A stretch of 64,000 bases of DNA from positions 620,001-684,000 of the forward strand of contig NZ_BJFN01000001.1 in the NCBI RefSeq assembly GCF_014189855.1. Reading direction: 5' to 3'. The notes under the pieces are model-generated. The model ran no database searches and was not told the origin of the DNA. It saw only the letters and a list, made by a program, of their open reading frames with translations. Of the stretch, positions 63,596 to 64,000 are shown piece after piece. Position 1 is the stretch's first letter. Every line of letters begins with the position of its first letter. The DNA comes from Buttiauxella sp. A111 (GTDB taxonomy: Bacteria > Pseudomonadota > Gammaproteobacteria > Enterobacterales > Enterobacteriaceae). The position numbers and the translations under genes are program-made.

Positions 63596-63893
63596 GAACC
63601 GGAAGAAATTGCGCTGCCTGTTTTTCAGGCAGCCAATCGACAAAATCGTCCGCTGCCGATAAACGCGCTATAGCCGAATGCTGATATTGTCCTTTGCGAA
63701 TCAGAGCAAGTAGTAACCCTGCCAGGCTCACTAAAAATGACATTTTGGTTGCCATTTTAAATCCAGAGCTAGCCTCCAAGTAAATTCTGGAAAATACTAA
63801 ATCTTGTAAAAGTCCAGGAATTAATGACTCCCGGTGTTCTATAATTAATAACTCTGAATTATTGCCGTTATTTATTATATTTTTATTCAACAC
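63585..63893 (-). CDS. Doubtful small hypothetical protein
   Basis: 102 codons on the minus strand between the autotransporter and the Kbp-like gene. An internal start would give about 57 aa with one hydrophobic helix (MSFLVSLAGLLLALI) and a polar tail ending VRCR. No family is recognised and no strong ribosome site is near either start. It may be a remnant or non-coding. Its 3' end lies inside the hairpin after the autotransporter gene. Confidence 0.25.
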   Translation of the reverse strand: MLNKNIINNGNNSELLIIEHRESLIPGLLQDLVFSRIYLEASSGFKMATKMSFLVSLAGLLLALIRKGQYQHSAIARLSAADDFVDWLPEKQAAQFLPVRCR

Positions 63894-63907
63894 AAAGGAA
63901 TAATGAA

Positions 63908-64000
63908 ATGGGTCTGTTTAGTTTTGTAACTGAAGCTGGCGTCAAATTATGGGATTCTGTAGCAGGAAAAAATAGCGACGAACTCGGCACGAATCTGCAA
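63908..64000 (+). CDS. Kbp/YgaU-like BON-LysM protein (start only, cut by window edge)
   Basis: The first 31 codons, MGLFSFVTEAGVKLWDSVAG and on, match the N terminus of E. coli Kbp (YgaU), a small potassium-binding protein with BON and LysM domains. AAGGA lies about 10 bases upstream. An overlapping ATG at 63903 is out of frame. In E. coli the gene is near the gab operon, so this may be a second copy or a rearranged locus. Confidence 0.75.
   Translation, partial: MGLFSFVTEAGVKLWDSVAGKNSDELGTNLQ

Noticed and set aside
1..64000. CRISPR arrays, insertion sequences or integrase genes
   Set aside because: No regularly spaced direct repeats and no transposase or integrase motifs were seen on either strand.

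Overview
The window comes from a chromosome of the family Enterobacteriaceae. The puu, ttr and amn products align almost residue for residue with my recollection of the Escherichia/Salmonella proteins, the tRNA-Asn looks identical to the E. coli gene, and a complete enterobacterial type VI secretion system (T6SS) is present. The genus cannot be fixed from sequence alone (Enterobacter/Lelliottia/Citrobacter/Klebsiella-like).

Layout. (1) 1-4753: putrescine utilisation genes, puuA (5' part only, minus strand) diverging from puuD-puuR-puuC-puuB. puuE does not follow puuB. (2) 4754-15954: tetrathionate respiration (ttrRS on minus, ttrBCA on plus), then AMP nucleosidase (amn), a three-domain Xaa-Pro aminopeptidase and an intact tRNA-Asn. 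A 63-bp copy of the tRNA 3' end plus its terminator also lies at 4832-4894, so this block is bracketed by direct repeats. (3) 15975-60057: about 43 kb almost entirely on the minus strand. It holds all 13 core T6SS components plus PAAR, accessory genes and effector modules. Order in transcription: tssB-tssC-tssK-tssL-ompA-hcp-clpV, a small membrane protein/DUF1493 pair, vgrG2, a 761-aa putative effector, four SUMF1-like lipoproteins (one frameshifted), PAAR, a membrane protein, tssM, tssA, vgrG1, a Tle5-type phospholipase D, two Sel1-repeat lipoproteins, a DUF2135/TPR protein, tssF-tssG-tssJ-tssE, a three-gene phospholipid-synthesis set, LemA/TPM, a TagA/VasL-like protein, an ANR-type small regulator and a DUF417 membrane protein. 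(4) 60058-64000: an AT-rich intergenic region, a divergently transcribed autotransporter, a doubtful small ORF and the start of a Kbp/YgaU-like LysM protein.

How it works together. The T6SS would assemble a TssJ/L/M envelope complex, a TssA/E/F/G/K baseplate, a TssB/C sheath around Hcp, and VgrG/PAAR tips. ClpV recycles the sheath. Two vgrG genes share a nearly identical core but have different 3' tails, and each leads its own cargo module. The vgrG1 module carries a phospholipase D followed by two Sel1 lipoproteins (likely immunity). The vgrG2 module carries a large effector of unknown activity followed by four tandem SUMF1-fold lipoproteins that lack the catalytic cysteines of formylglycine-generating enzyme. 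All six of these lipoproteins carry Asp at position +2 after the lipobox cysteine, the inner-membrane retention signal, whereas TssJ and LemA carry Gly. This fits an inner-membrane-anchored, periplasm-facing immunity role. The vgrG2/effector/pseudo-SUMF1 module is the best candidate for an under-described system here.
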